From: Panagrolaimus kolymaensis | Taxonomy: Eukaryota; Nematoda; Chromadorea; Rhabditida; Panagrolaimidae | Assembly (NCBI GenBank): GCA_028622995.1 | Contig: JAJQJQ010000014.1 | Span: 3,410,001 to 3,474,000, forward strand | DNA: 64,000 nt | Reading direction: 5' to 3' | Shown here: positions 45,270-55,364 of the stretch, piece by piece | Position numbering within the stretch: the first letter of the stretch is position 1 | Layout: each line of letters begins with the position of its first letter | Notes under the pieces: model-generated | Told to the model about the DNA's origin: nothing | The model's database searches: none | Seen by the model: only the letters and a program-made list of their open reading frames with translations | Made by a program: the position numbers and the translations under genes

Positions 45270-47699
45270 TTAAGCATATAAGCCAAAATAAATAAAAACT
45301 TCATTTCGAAAAACCACCCCGTAAAGGAACGGATTATTGATAGCATGTCGACCAAAAGAAACCCATTGTTGAATAGGCTTTGATGGATCACGATTGACAC
45401 CTTCAACGGAAAGATCGAAGCGGAGCTGAAAAAAAGAAAATAGGATAAGTCAAGAGTTTGTTTTTCGAAAATTAAGTAAAGTAAAAAATTGCCCAAAAAT
45501 TAAAATATAGAAAAGAAAAAAATACAATAAAAATTTTTTTTTGGGAGCTTTCCAAATTTACAAAATTTTTTGGGATTCAATAAATATTTTTGGAACATTT
45601 TAAAGGGATTTTTAAAAAAAAATAACAAAAAAAACTTACAGCTTGATAAAATTTGTTAAGATCATATTTATCTTTTCCAATATTGGTGGCATTGAAGGGA
45701 GAATAAATGGCAAGAGTTTGATTTAAAATATCTTTAAAATATGGAGCAACATCGATGGTGGTTTGTTGACGAATTAAAGGGACTTCAATGGTTTTTTGGG
45801 TAATATTTGAGGCTTTAATGGATTTCAATCCTTTTAAAATTTTATCGGGATTTACAACAGGAATGGAATTATCCTAAAAAATGGAAAACCTATCTAATCA
45901 AGAACGAAAAAAAAACTAGATTCTGAATTTTTTAACCTTATAATTCTCGACAATAAACATATCAAAATCTTTATTTTGGAATGAAATGGCATGAAGGTGA
46001 TAATTTCCAAAATCAGCACTCTTTGAATCTATTCCAACTATTGTGACCTGAAATGGAATAGAAAAAAGTTAATGTAAAATGTCTTTTAAATGCAGAAAGT
46101 TAAAGAAAAAACTTTATTTTTTAATAAATCTAAACTTTACCATTTTATCTTCTTTGGTTCCATGAAACATCTTTAATTTTTCATAAACATGTGGAGCACC
46201 AGCATATTTAAAAACTAAACCAAATTTAATAAAAGTGAAGCCAACGACAGTATTTTCAGGGGTTGTAAAATGATCAGGTGAAAAAAATTTAACATTATTA
46301 TTATCGTTGAGTCGCTTTCGAAACATATCGTTAAAATAATGAGAATATGATAGATCGGAAGCAGGATAAATTGAGACATTATCAAAAGTTGATTTTTCCA
46401 TCATGAAATCACCTTCATTCTGAAAAAAAGAGATTTTTATCGAAAAGTTAGGGTTGCGAAGAAAGAAAGAAAGAATTGGAAATTTTAACTTAAAATTTAA
46501 TCAATGAGAAAAACCCCAACAAAATCCTCAAAAACAAATATAAAAAATTGTTTATTTATTTTGATTTTTTGAGATAAAAGTTGGCTTTTCTTAAAAACAA
46601 TGATTTCTACCCTTCAATTTTACGTTGGTAAAAAATTTATTTAAAAAAATAAAAACTCAAAGATCTCATTACTTCATTCCCAAAATTTAGAAACAAAATT
46701 ATTTCCCCTCCAAAACTTTCATATAAGACGCCGATATTTAAAAAAATTTTGTGCAGCACAAAATTACTCACTTTTTTGAAAAAGTGTCTCTTTTGCCAAA
46801 AAAATCAATTGAAAAAAATGGCAAAAGAGACACTTTTTCAAAAAAGTGAGGAATTTTGTGCTGCACAAAATTTTTTTAAATATCGGCGTCTTATATCTTA
46901 CTTTCCATTTTTATTTTTTCTCTTATTTTTGTCAGAGTTTTTAAAACTAATAAAACAAAGACTTACACCGGTAACAAAATTACTGAGAATAAAGCCGTCG
47001 TTCTTTTTGAATAAAACATTTTTGAGGGCATTAAAGTAGAAATAAGTATCATAAATAGGAGAATCTAAAAAAAGCGAAGGGTTAACAAAAATTCTATGTA
47101 TCTAAAATTTTAAACTTTTACTTACTTCCGAAATATGCATTGAGCACTGTTTTTTCATTTGGGCCACCCACTTTTCCAATGAAGCTGAGGATGTAATCAA
47201 TTCCAAAAGGAGAAATAACAAAAGAAGTTTGATTGGAAGAAAAATAATTTAAATTTCCATGAACTTTGTTTTCTTTTTGATGAAAGGGCTTTGTGGTTGT
47301 TGTTGATGGAAGAAGTGCAGTGGTGGGAGTTGTAGCAATTGAAGAAGGAAGTTTCGAGGTTGTTGGATCAATAAGTTTTCCTGAAGAAGAAGAACTATTG
47401 CTAATAATTTCGCCATCATCAGTGGAAGAAGAAAAATAAGTACCACCAACTCCAAAAACAAAGGCAAAAACAATAGCTGTGATGATGAGGCAACAGCAGC
47501 AAGGTAATAAAACCCATTTTCGACAAATTCCTGAACGAGATCTATGTGGTTCAGCAGTTTCTTTGAGGAATACGATTTTCACTTCAGGTTCAATAAGAGA
47601 ATCGGTTGCTAAAGCTTGAGCAGCTTCAGATGTTCCATTTTCATTTCTGCTGGGATTTGGATAATACGCTTTAGCGTGAAGAAAATTTTTCTTTAACAT
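45270..47699 (-). CDS. membrane-anchored serpin-like protein 4
   Basis: Six exons in phase: 47126-47699, 46967-47064, 46141-46419, 45937-46047, 45640-45873 and 45270-45425, 483 residues. The cytoplasmic part has AKAYYPNPS; the anchor is WVLLPCCCCLIITAIVFAFV with four consecutive cysteines; a serine/threonine/proline stalk follows. The ectodomain has SFVISPFGIDYILSFIGKVG, VVGFTFIKFGLVF, HAISFQNKDFDMFIVENYK and the end INNPFLYGVVFRNEVFIYFG. First of the array in transcription order. Its second intron carries a 176-bp foldback element (46721-46896). The region after VEGVN lacks the small-residue hinge of inhibitory serpins. Confidence 0.65.
46721..46896. mobile_element. foldback element in an intron of serpin-like gene 4
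   Basis: Near-perfect inverted repeat with arms of about 80 bp (ATATAAGACGCCGATATTT at the left end, mirrored at the right end) around a loop of about 20 bp. Each arm contains its own small palindromes (ATTTTGTGCAGCACAAAAT; CACTTTTTTGAAAAAGTG). No gene. Absent from the equivalent introns of the paralogues, so it is an insertion. Confidence 0.8.
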
Positions 47700-47819
47700 T
47701 TTTGGAAAAAACTGAAAAATAATGATAAATTAATAAATAAATTTTTCTAGCCAAAAAGAAATTTAAAATAGCCAAAAAAATAAAACGCGCATAAAAAAAC
47801 TACCAAGAAAAAAACGAAA

Positions 47820-48760
47820 GGAAAATGCAACTGCCTATCGAAGGGTTTATAAACTTTTACAAAAGACTATGTATGAATCATTTTTTTGTACGAAAAAATC
47901 TTTTAAAGGCCGGCACCTTCACTTTTTTTTGGTTCTTAAAAAGCTCGATGATTCACGCAGCATTAGTTAGAAAAGCCAAAAACAAAAAAGCAAAAAAAAA
48001 AAAAAAACATCCATTTACGTCATTGAAAATAACGCGATCAACAAATTTTTCTTTTTTTGGTTTGGGCAAAATTAAACTTAAAAAATGGAAGTGATCAGAA
48101 AATTTATTATCATGAGCACTGTTTGGAATATACAGACCACCCAAAAAAATTTGAGCAAAAAGGCTTTCAATTCAAGCAATTTTTAGTAATTCCCGAAACC
48201 AAAAAAAAAAGAAAAAATGAGAACATAAAATTAGTAGGTCAATAAAAAAGTGAGATATTTGTAGCATAAAAAATAAATTATAAAATCCGCCTCAAAAAGT
48301 TACTATTTATTTTTTTGAAAAACTCTGCTAACTTATTTTAATAATAATGTTCTGTATCACCATCTCCCAAAAAAGCATCCATTTTTACAATGACAGACAA
48401 AAAAGAAGATCGTAAACGACGAATACGTAAATGAATGTTTTATTGCTTTCATTTTTTATATAACTAATTCTTTTTTGGTTCTTTCAAAAAGCTGCCGATG
48501 TTTTTTTTTCAGCGCCAGCCAAACTTTTTTCTTTCTTTCATTTATTCCAAAAATATCGACAAAACAAAAAATTTTTGTAATTTTGTAAAAGAATAGCGAA
48601 AATAAATATAAATAAAGATGTTATTGGCAGACAATTTTTTTTTGAAAAAAAAATACAACACCAAACGATAAAAGATGTTGTTGTTGTCGGCAGATGGATA
48701 GAAAGATACGTACGTACATTGCAAAATGAAAAATGAAAATATGCCGATTTTAGCATTTTC
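47820..48760. repeat. upstream region of serpin-like gene 4, duplicated
   Basis: Counterpart of 39720-40750. Shared boxes include TTTTAAAGGCCGGCAC (47901-47916), ggttcttaaaaag and gatgttgttgttgtcggcagatg. Open frames here are low-complexity and not supported as genes. Confidence 0.6.
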
Positions 48761-48999
48761 AAAGTTTTTTCTTTTGGTTAAAGATCAACGGAATTTGAAA
48801 AAACAAAACTACTTTAGAACTTTTTTTGATTTGCATACTTTTTTTTTAATTTTTCCTAATGAAAATCACTTAATTTTTGATGGAAAAAGAAGAAATGCAA
48901 ATACCTTTGCTAATATTTTTTTGTCAAATACGATGCCTGGAAATAAAAATAAAAATCCAACTTTCTCCACTTTTTAGGCTCTCGGGTTTTGCATAGCTG

Positions 49000-49901
49000 T
49001 CAAACAGCAAAAACCTGAATTGCCGAAAAGTGAAAACTAAATGTTTCAAAAAACAAACAAATACAAAGAGCAGTTGTTGGTGGTATTTGAAATGAAAGAA
49101 GTTTATTTTGGGGGGAAGGCAACAAAATGGCATTATTTTGTGGTGGTATAGAATAATTATAATTTACTTGATGCGGATGATGAACGGATGGTACCATAGA
49201 TGCAGGAGTATTAAAAAATGTTGGTTTATAACATTTCTGTTGAGCATTGTTGTTTTTATTTACTTGAGTAACCAGCATCATTGATGGACTTGCTAAATTA
49301 TTGTTTGGTGGAATAAAAAGTGGGACAGAGTTCCACACAAAATTATGAGGTTTCGACAAAAAGGGAATTGTTGGCTTATTTAATGGGTGAATTAATTTTT
49401 CCATATTTTTTCTTGGATTTTAGGATTCAAATTTAAAGTCGCAGCTTTATTGAAATTTGTAGTAGTTCCTTCTTTGACAAATAATCCATCTTTAATTAAT
49501 TCATCGCATTGAAGGGGTTTGCAAATATGATCCATCAAATTTGTTTCAACTATTTCTTCATCATTTTCATCAATCAAAATTTTTGCTACCACATATTTTC
49601 CAAATTTCTCTAAAGATGTTGTAGTAATTTTGCAACAATTCATGCATATCCAAGAATCTCCACATTTTCTTTCATAAAAGTAGCAAAAATCTTTCTTATC
49701 TGATGTAAAAATAAGTAATCTTTTATTTTTTGGATTAGTTGCTTGAGTTGTGGAAAACCGCCATTTAAACAATGGCTTTTTAATAATTTGAAAATCTTTA
49801 AATGGCTTCAATTTTGAAGTTTTATTTTTGGCGAAGAAAGTTTGATTCAAGGATGTGATAGTTTTTAACTTTGATTTTTTGCTATTTTTTGGTCTAGACA
49901 C
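49000..49901 (-). CDS. single RYYR-CCHC-type module protein with Pro/Asn-rich tail in another frame
   Basis: The first frame (49392-49901, 169 residues) has a basic N-terminus (MSRPKNSKKSKLKT), then one module: RLLIFTSDKKDFCYFYERK, WICMNCCK, and DHICKPLQC. An overlapping frame shifted by one base (49000-49404) continues with a proline, asparagine and histidine-rich tail (PSVHHPHQVNYNYSIPPQNN) of clearly coding-like composition. The overlap contains A-runs, so a homopolymer indel or frameshift mutation may separate what was one protein. No splice pair that joins them in phase was found. Confidence 0.5.
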
Positions 49902-51980
49902 TTTTTAAAAAATGCGTCTTAAAAAAAAGTTCGGTTTTCGTTTAGAGACCTCTGGAACTCGAGTTTTCGCTATGAGACCAGTGAAACTGAGGTCAGATTC
50001 GTCATCAGCGACATCGAAAACCTAAGGGTAGTCAAAGAAAAGTCAATTTGCGAAAATAAAGATTTTCGATAAATTCCAGCAAAGTTCGATTTTTAGAAAA
50101 AATGGCTTTTAAAAGCAGAATACATTGGTGGAAACATTTTTATTCTTTATATTTTTTACTTTTTTTGCTATTTGTCATCGTCATTTATCTGCAAAATAAA
50201 AAGAAAAAAAGAAAACAAAAAGTAATAAAAAAAAGTTCGTCTAATTTTTTGTGTTATTTGTAGTACTACTGTTTGCAAGGTACCAACATTTTAAAAAAAC
50301 TTCGAGCTTTTCCTTGTAATTTTTAATTTATTAAAAACAAAGAATATGGGCAAAGCAACATAAAATATTAAACATAAATACTATCTCGAAAAAACGAAGA
50401 GAACATTACAATAAAAAAAAATATGGGAAAAACTTAAGCTAAAGTTAAGAAAGTGATTTACACAACTTAGCTTGTTACCAAAAATCTGTTATTTTTTTCT
50501 GAGTTGTGTTCTTTTTTCTTGGAGGTGATGTGGGAGAATTCGAAGTAACATTTGAAGGTCCTGGTACATTTGTATTATTACTTTGAGTATTTATGGATAA
50601 TGTGGTGGAAGTTGAAGCAGCTAATGAATCTACTGTTAAATCAGAATCCAAATCTGATTCACATATATTAGACTCATTCAAAGCTTGGTTTGAATTTTGA
50701 GAAACTGATTGGGAGGACGAAGTCACATCAGCTTTACGCTTATTTGATTTAAATTCTTTTAGTATCCATTCAAATACAACATTGTAACCAAGACTTTCAA
50801 GTTTTTTAGTTGCGTCATAAAATGAAATTAAAGAAGGGATTCGCAATACTTCTTTGTTTGTTTTCTTAATTACAGCAAAATGTATTGTCAGTTTATTATC
50901 ATCATCTTTTTGTATTTTTTCAATGCATTCCACAAACATTTTTCCTAAATAAGTTTTTTAAAGGTTAGTAATATTTATGATATCCGTTGGATACTCATAA
51001 CTCTTATTTATGATTTACCAAAGTCTTCTTTAAATCGAAAAAAAGTTTTTTTTTATTTTTGGCTTACCTTCTTTTATTTGTTTAATAGCGTTTAATGTAT
51101 TTTTCTTATCCTCGTGTAAAAGAGTACCAGACACAATACCTTGGTTAAATAAATGTCCAAGTTGGGAACCATGAAATTTTACATGAATAAAATGTCCATC
51201 ATCAGTTAATAAATCACACGTTTCAAATTTATTATAATTTCTTTGTTGTGTACCCACGCCAGTCAATTTGCAATCAAGTAACAAATATGTTTTTTTAGTT
51301 GAGACATATTTATTATAATGGAATTCTTTTTTTTCTCTTTTTGGCGGTGGATACGTTTTAGGCGAAATAATATTTATTTCTTCTTGGTTGTAAGGGAGTA
51401 ACTTTGATTGTGTACCGCTTACAGTTTTTAGCTTTAAATTATCATGTATCTCTTTAAAGTAGTTAGAATCAATTTTATGCCATATACCGTCCCTGTGAAA
51501 GAATCTGCGATCTAAAGAGTGAAAGGGGTTAAAAGAATTTATAACTAAAAGTACTTTTGTAATCAGTATCAAAGATTAAGCATTGTTTTATGCACCATGA
51601 ATTTTCGTTTCCTTCTTCATCAAATATTTGAACACGATGTTTTTCTAATTGTATTATAATTTCATCATGTTTACCATCTTTAAAAATTTTCAGTTCACTC
51701 ATAGTTATTTCAGCAAAATAGTCTTCAAAAATCAACTCATGATAAACTTTTTTCTGGTTTTTGCCGCATCTCATATATTTAACTTCTTTAAAATCAGTAG
51801 TTTCAATTGTCCACCAAGGAATAGTCAATGCTAATAGTTCATAATTATTTTCTTTAACACATTGATTTATAGTTTTTGTTAGTTTTTGATCTAAGTCCTC
51901 TATAGTTGATTGATTGTATACTGGTGGAACTTTGGTCAAAAATAATTTTTGATAGGTATCTTCATTAAATTTGTCATAAT

Positions 51981-52195
51981 TGTTGTGCCCACATATTTGG
52001 ATGTGTCTGGCTCCTGTTACGAAAGTATGTGAAAGTCAGTGACGCACTCATACTCTCTCGCTTTTGTCTCTCTGTTGTATTTTTGTCTTTCATTCGTCTC
52101 ATTTCTTGTATTGTAAGCATTGCTGTCTGTGCTGTAATATTGTGTGCAATAAAGCTTTTCTATTATTGTTGTGTCTCCTGAACCCGTGCACAACA
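51981..52195 (+). repeat. 5' LTR
   Basis: Begins TGTTGTGCCCACATATTTGG and ends CCCGTGCACAACA. It contains an AATAAA signal near 52148 that could end the transcript in the 3' copy. Matches 54321-54535 without visible differences. Confidence 0.95.
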
Positions 52196-52198
52196 AAT

Positions 52199-52216
52199 TG
52201 GTGGAGATAAAAGAAT
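52199..52216 (+). other. putative primer binding site
   Basis: TGGTGGAGATAAAAGAAT begins three bases after the 5' LTR. The leading TGG pairs with a tRNA CCA end. Which tRNA is used was not determined. Confidence 0.5.
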
Positions 52217-52380
52217 TGTCCTCGTCCTCAAAGCCTCACTCTGCTTCTGCTACTGCTTCTTGCTGCTGCTGTGGATCAACCGTCGCTGCTTGTTCTGTTC
52301 GTGCAAATCTCAATCGTCTTCAACGTGCTGCTTATTGGTTTGTTCTTCAACTTCTTGATCAACTGCTATAACAACCGACG

Positions 52381-54309
52381 ATGTCGCTTCCAACAATTCC
52401 GCCGTTCAAGCTTGATATTGCTCGTCCTAACTCTGCTGCTATGTGGATTGAAAGAATCAACTACATTTTTGATCTTCATTCGACGTTCACTCAAAAGCAA
52501 AAGATTAGTTTAATCATGACTGCTTTGGATGACTCATGCTATGAGAAGGTATCTGCTGCTTTGCTTCTTACACCAGCCGTCAAAACTGAAAACGATGCAA
52601 CAACGTACGATGTCAAAGTCCTTCAGAATGTGATGATTCAACTCTTCGACCGTTCTGAATCGTTGTTTGCTAAACGCTTTGCTGCTCTTCAGATCACGTG
52701 GGCTGATCCTGATGATGAACCAATTGCTGTCTTTGGTGCAAGAATCAAACAAGCGACACTTAATTTCAAAGTTGATGCCTTCGAAGAAAACGAACTTCAA
52801 ACCTTGCTCCTTATGCTCTCTATGAAGTCAAGAGATCTCGAACCGCTGCGTTATCGATTACTCGACAAGCTTGCTGCTAATCCAAAAACGCTATTTGCTG
52901 ATTGTCTTCAAATTATTGAATCTGCAATTCAAACCAAACGTGAACAAAAGCTGCCTGAAATGCAAACAATCAACAATGTCAATCGCCGCCTTCCACGTCC
53001 TGGTAAGCATTCGTCAAAGAAAGAAGATAGCAATTCCTCTAGTGATGAATCGTCAAGTGGTAATTCAACTTCGTCAAGACATGCTGGTTATGGTCGATGT
53101 TCGGAATGTGGAAAACGCAAATCCAAACGTCATCATAAGCTTTGTGATCGATGTTTCCGCGCTACGACGAAATGCAACAACTGTCAAAAAGAAGGTCACT
53201 TTGCTGTGGAATGCAAAGTCAACGCAAAAACATCAAGCAAAATCTCTGGTAAACATATTAACGCTTATCATATCATGTCTGTAATTCGTCCTGCTGGTGA
53301 TGCTGCCGCTACTGATGTAACTCCTGTTTATGATCGTGCTGTTGCATTAGAGAAAGAAAATTATATTGAAATGCTGATGGATACCTCATTCGTCTCTCGA
53401 GCAAAAGCTGTTAGTGCTCTCAAAGCTGCTGATGGTGATTATTGTCAAGCATATACTGCTCTCCGTAGCAATCGTCAAAATAATGCTCTTGGTCCAGATG
53501 TTTTCAATGTCTCTGCTCAATCGCCGCCTGCTGCTAGTGCTACTCGTACTCCTCTTGATGCTCAAGCCATAAGAAAAGAAAGGGGAAAAGGAAGGAAAGT
53601 TGCTGCTTTTTCCATTCAAATGTCTGCTGCTGATAAAAAGAAAGCTGATGCTGATGCTATCATTGCTGCTTCACCCGACAAATATACACCCGACAAGGAT
53701 GGATTCTCTAATCTGCTTCGTGGTACTGATCGTGGTCATGCTGTAAACGTTGATACTGGTGATTTCGTTGAATTCTGTAAAATAAATGGTGGTAGCAAAA
53801 CTATTGGAAGAATTGAAGGTCTTAACGAATATGGTAAGTACCAGCTCCTTGATCTCAATCAACGTCATCGCTATGTTGAACCTCATCAAGTGCTTCGCAA
53901 ATGGACACCGCATGCTGAATACTATTGTCAACCAAATGCTCATGTCAATGTCTTTAGCTGCTTAAAGAAAAACAATGCTCGCGCTCAACCGTCGAAAAAT
54001 GCTAAGAAGAAAGTCAAATGGTCAAACGTCGTACATGCAAATGATATCAATGAAGAAGCAACCGCCATTGATATCTCGTCAACAAGCCAAGCTGTGTGTA
54101 CCATGCCCGAAGACGTGTCAATCGATGATTACAAAACGACGACAACTGAAGCTATGGAAATCTTCGAAGATGCTGTAGAATGGATGGATCCAATGATCAT
54201 GGAACTCTCTGCTGTTGAACAAGGAAAACTACTCGAACTGGTCCAGAAGGTATGGGTCAAAGTCAACCGCCGTCAAAGCCAACTTGTTAAGCCTGGAAGT
54301 CTCATATAA
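52381..54309 (+). CDS. Gag-like protein of the LTR element
   Basis: Single frame of 642 residues starting MSLPTIPPFKLDIARPNSA. Residues about 5-185 resemble the helical Gag region of Ty3/Gypsy-like elements (a WIERINYIF-type opening and helices ending in LLDKLAANPKTLF). A serine-rich linker follows, then a cysteine block with C-x2-C pairs and a canonical CCHC knuckle, CNNCQKEGHFAVEC (about 263-276). Residues about 322-365 (NYIEMLMDTSFVSRAKAVSA, LKAADGDYCQAYTAL) resemble a UBA domain. Residues about 455-505 (GDFVEFCKI...KTIGRIEGL...KYQLLD...RYVEP) look like a small SH3/Tudor-like barrel. Codon use is less AT-rich than in neighbouring genes. Capsid and RNA-binding roles follow from the family; the extra domains are inference. 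Confidence 0.85.
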   Translation: MSLPTIPPFKLDIARPNSAAMWIERINYIFDLHSTFTQKQKISLIMTALDDSCYEKVSAALLLTPAVKTENDATTYDVKVLQNVMIQLFDRSESLFAKRFAALQITWADPDDEPIAVFGARIKQATLNFKVDAFEENELQTLLLMLSMKSRDLEPLRYRLLDKLAANPKTLFADCLQIIESAIQTKREQKLPEMQTINNVNRRLPRPGKHSSKKEDSNSSSDESSSGNSTSSRHAGYGRCSECGKRKSKRHHKLCDRCFRATTKCNNCQKEGHFAVECKVNAKTSSKISGKHINAYHIMSVIRPAGDAAATDVTPVYDRAVALEKENYIEMLMDTSFVSRAKAVSALKAADGDYCQAYTALRSNRQNNALGPDVFNVSAQSPPAASATRTPLDAQAIRKERGKGRKVAAFSIQMSAADKKKADADAIIAASPDKYTPDKDGFSNLLRGTDRGHAVNVDTGDFVEFCKINGGSKTIGRIEGLNEYGKYQLLDLNQRHRYVEPHQVLRKWTPHAEYYCQPNAHVNVFSCLKKNNARAQPSKNAKKKVKWSNVVHANDINEEATAIDISSTSQAVCTMPEDVSIDDYKTTTTEAMEIFEDAVEWMDPMIMELSAVEQGKLLELVQKVWVKVNRRQSQLVKPGSLI

Positions 54310-54320
54310 GTGGGAAGGGA
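54310..54320 (+). other. polypurine tract
   Basis: GTGGGAAGGGA directly before the 3' LTR, the usual position for priming of plus-strand DNA synthesis. Confidence 0.7.
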
Positions 54321-54535
54321 TGTTGTGCCCACATATTTGGATGTGTCTGGCTCCTGTTACGAAAGTATGTGAAAGTCAGTGACGCACTCATACTCTCTCG
54401 CTTTTGTCTCTCTGTTGTATTTTTGTCTTTCATTCGTCTCATTTCTTGTATTGTAAGCATTGCTGTCTGTGCTGTAATATTGTGTGCAATAAAGCTTTTC
54501 TATTATTGTTGTGTCTCCTGAACCCGTGCACAACA
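54321..54535 (+). repeat. 3' LTR
   Basis: Same 215 bp as 51981-52195, followed directly by the ATAAT target duplication. Confidence 0.95.
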
Positions 54536-55364
54536 ATAATATCGTTTACATATGTCTGGCAGCTCTTCAAAAGTTTTACTATCTGAGAACCGGGCTTTTA
54601 ACATATCTCCTCCAATAATTTTCTTCCCTTCATCCATATTGTTAGACATAACTTTACCACCTAATTCTATAAAGCAACGTAAATATAAAATATATATTAT
54701 TAAAAAAAATTAGAATTACTTTTAATAATATCCATATCACCTATCCGAAGTTCATCTACAGTTCCACCAGAGCGATTATTGCCACTGAAATAACGAAGTT
54801 TGGTTGTCATTGTTAAAGAATTTATATTCGTAATCTGATTTCGATCAATTGTGTTCAGGACAACCAAAAGACCAAAGTTACGTTCAATATTGTCCATATT
54901 TAATTGTTGATATCCACTTTCATGGCAAATAACCGCCCATCGATATTTTCGATGTGAGAGATCATGAGTTTCAGCACTTATAGTACCATCTTGTGAAGAT
55001 TTATGGCTATCGAAAGTATAAACAAAAAATTTAACAAAAAACAGACAATAGCAGCTAGTTCGTTTTTGGTCGGGATTATTGATACGGTAATAACGTGTAA
55101 AAGAAGGTTTTTGACCAATAGTTGTTCCATGTGTAATCATAAAATTTTCATTTCCTTCATGTGGTGTTAATTCCTGCAATACTGTTCGGCTATCTCCACT
55201 TTTTTTAATAACATCTTCATCTGATGGTTCTTTGTTTTCTTTCAATAAATACATTGAAACTTCATCAAACTTATTGTTTTCGATATCACCCATAATTCCT
55301 GAAATTTTAAAAGTACTACAGTGATGACAAAAAAATTAGTTTTCAAAAAAGAGGCTATTTACTT

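Larger units (their letters stand above)
51981..54535 (+). mobile_element. gag-only LTR retrotransposon
   Basis: Complete element of 2,555 bp: two 215-bp LTRs that look identical, a 2,125-bp interior, and a 5-bp target duplication ATAAT (51976-51980 and 54536-54540). LTR ends are TGTTGTG...CACAACA. The interior encodes only a Gag-like protein; no aspartic protease, reverse transcriptase, RNase H or integrase is present, so it must be mobilised by a relative. Identical LTRs indicate recent insertion, here into an exon of the minus-strand DUF6119-like gene. Confidence 0.95.
50475..55293 (-). pseudogene. DUF6119/TIGR04141-like gene interrupted by an LTR element
   Basis: Exons: 54720-55293; an exon split by the insertion (54536-54666 plus 51555-51975, counting the 5-bp target once); 51068-51511; 50475-50944. 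Without the element these sum to 2,040 nt, an uninterrupted 679-codon frame, and every phase agrees. Landmarks of the bacterial 'sporadically distributed' family are RNFGLLVVLNTID near residue 145, RRFFHRDGIWHKID, and CDLLTDDGHFIHVKFHGSQ followed by LGHLFNQGIVSG. A serine-rich tail ends TTQKKITDFW, which fits a PCNA-binding PIP box (Q-x2-I-x2-F-W). In bacteria the family is patchy and, as I recall, seen near defence and mobile loci; activity unknown. The gene lies amid zinc-module genes. It was probably functional until a recent insertion. Confidence 0.75.

Noticed and set aside
48538..48977. several 60-80 residue frames upstream of serpin-like gene 4
   Set aside because: Low-complexity frames in a duplicated non-coding region; not conserved in the duplicate at 39.7-40.7 kb.
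53745..53765. DTG motif in the Gag frame as a retroviral protease
   Set aside because: The context is NVDTGDFVEF without the hydrophobic pair before or Ala/Ser after, and no second protease motif follows.
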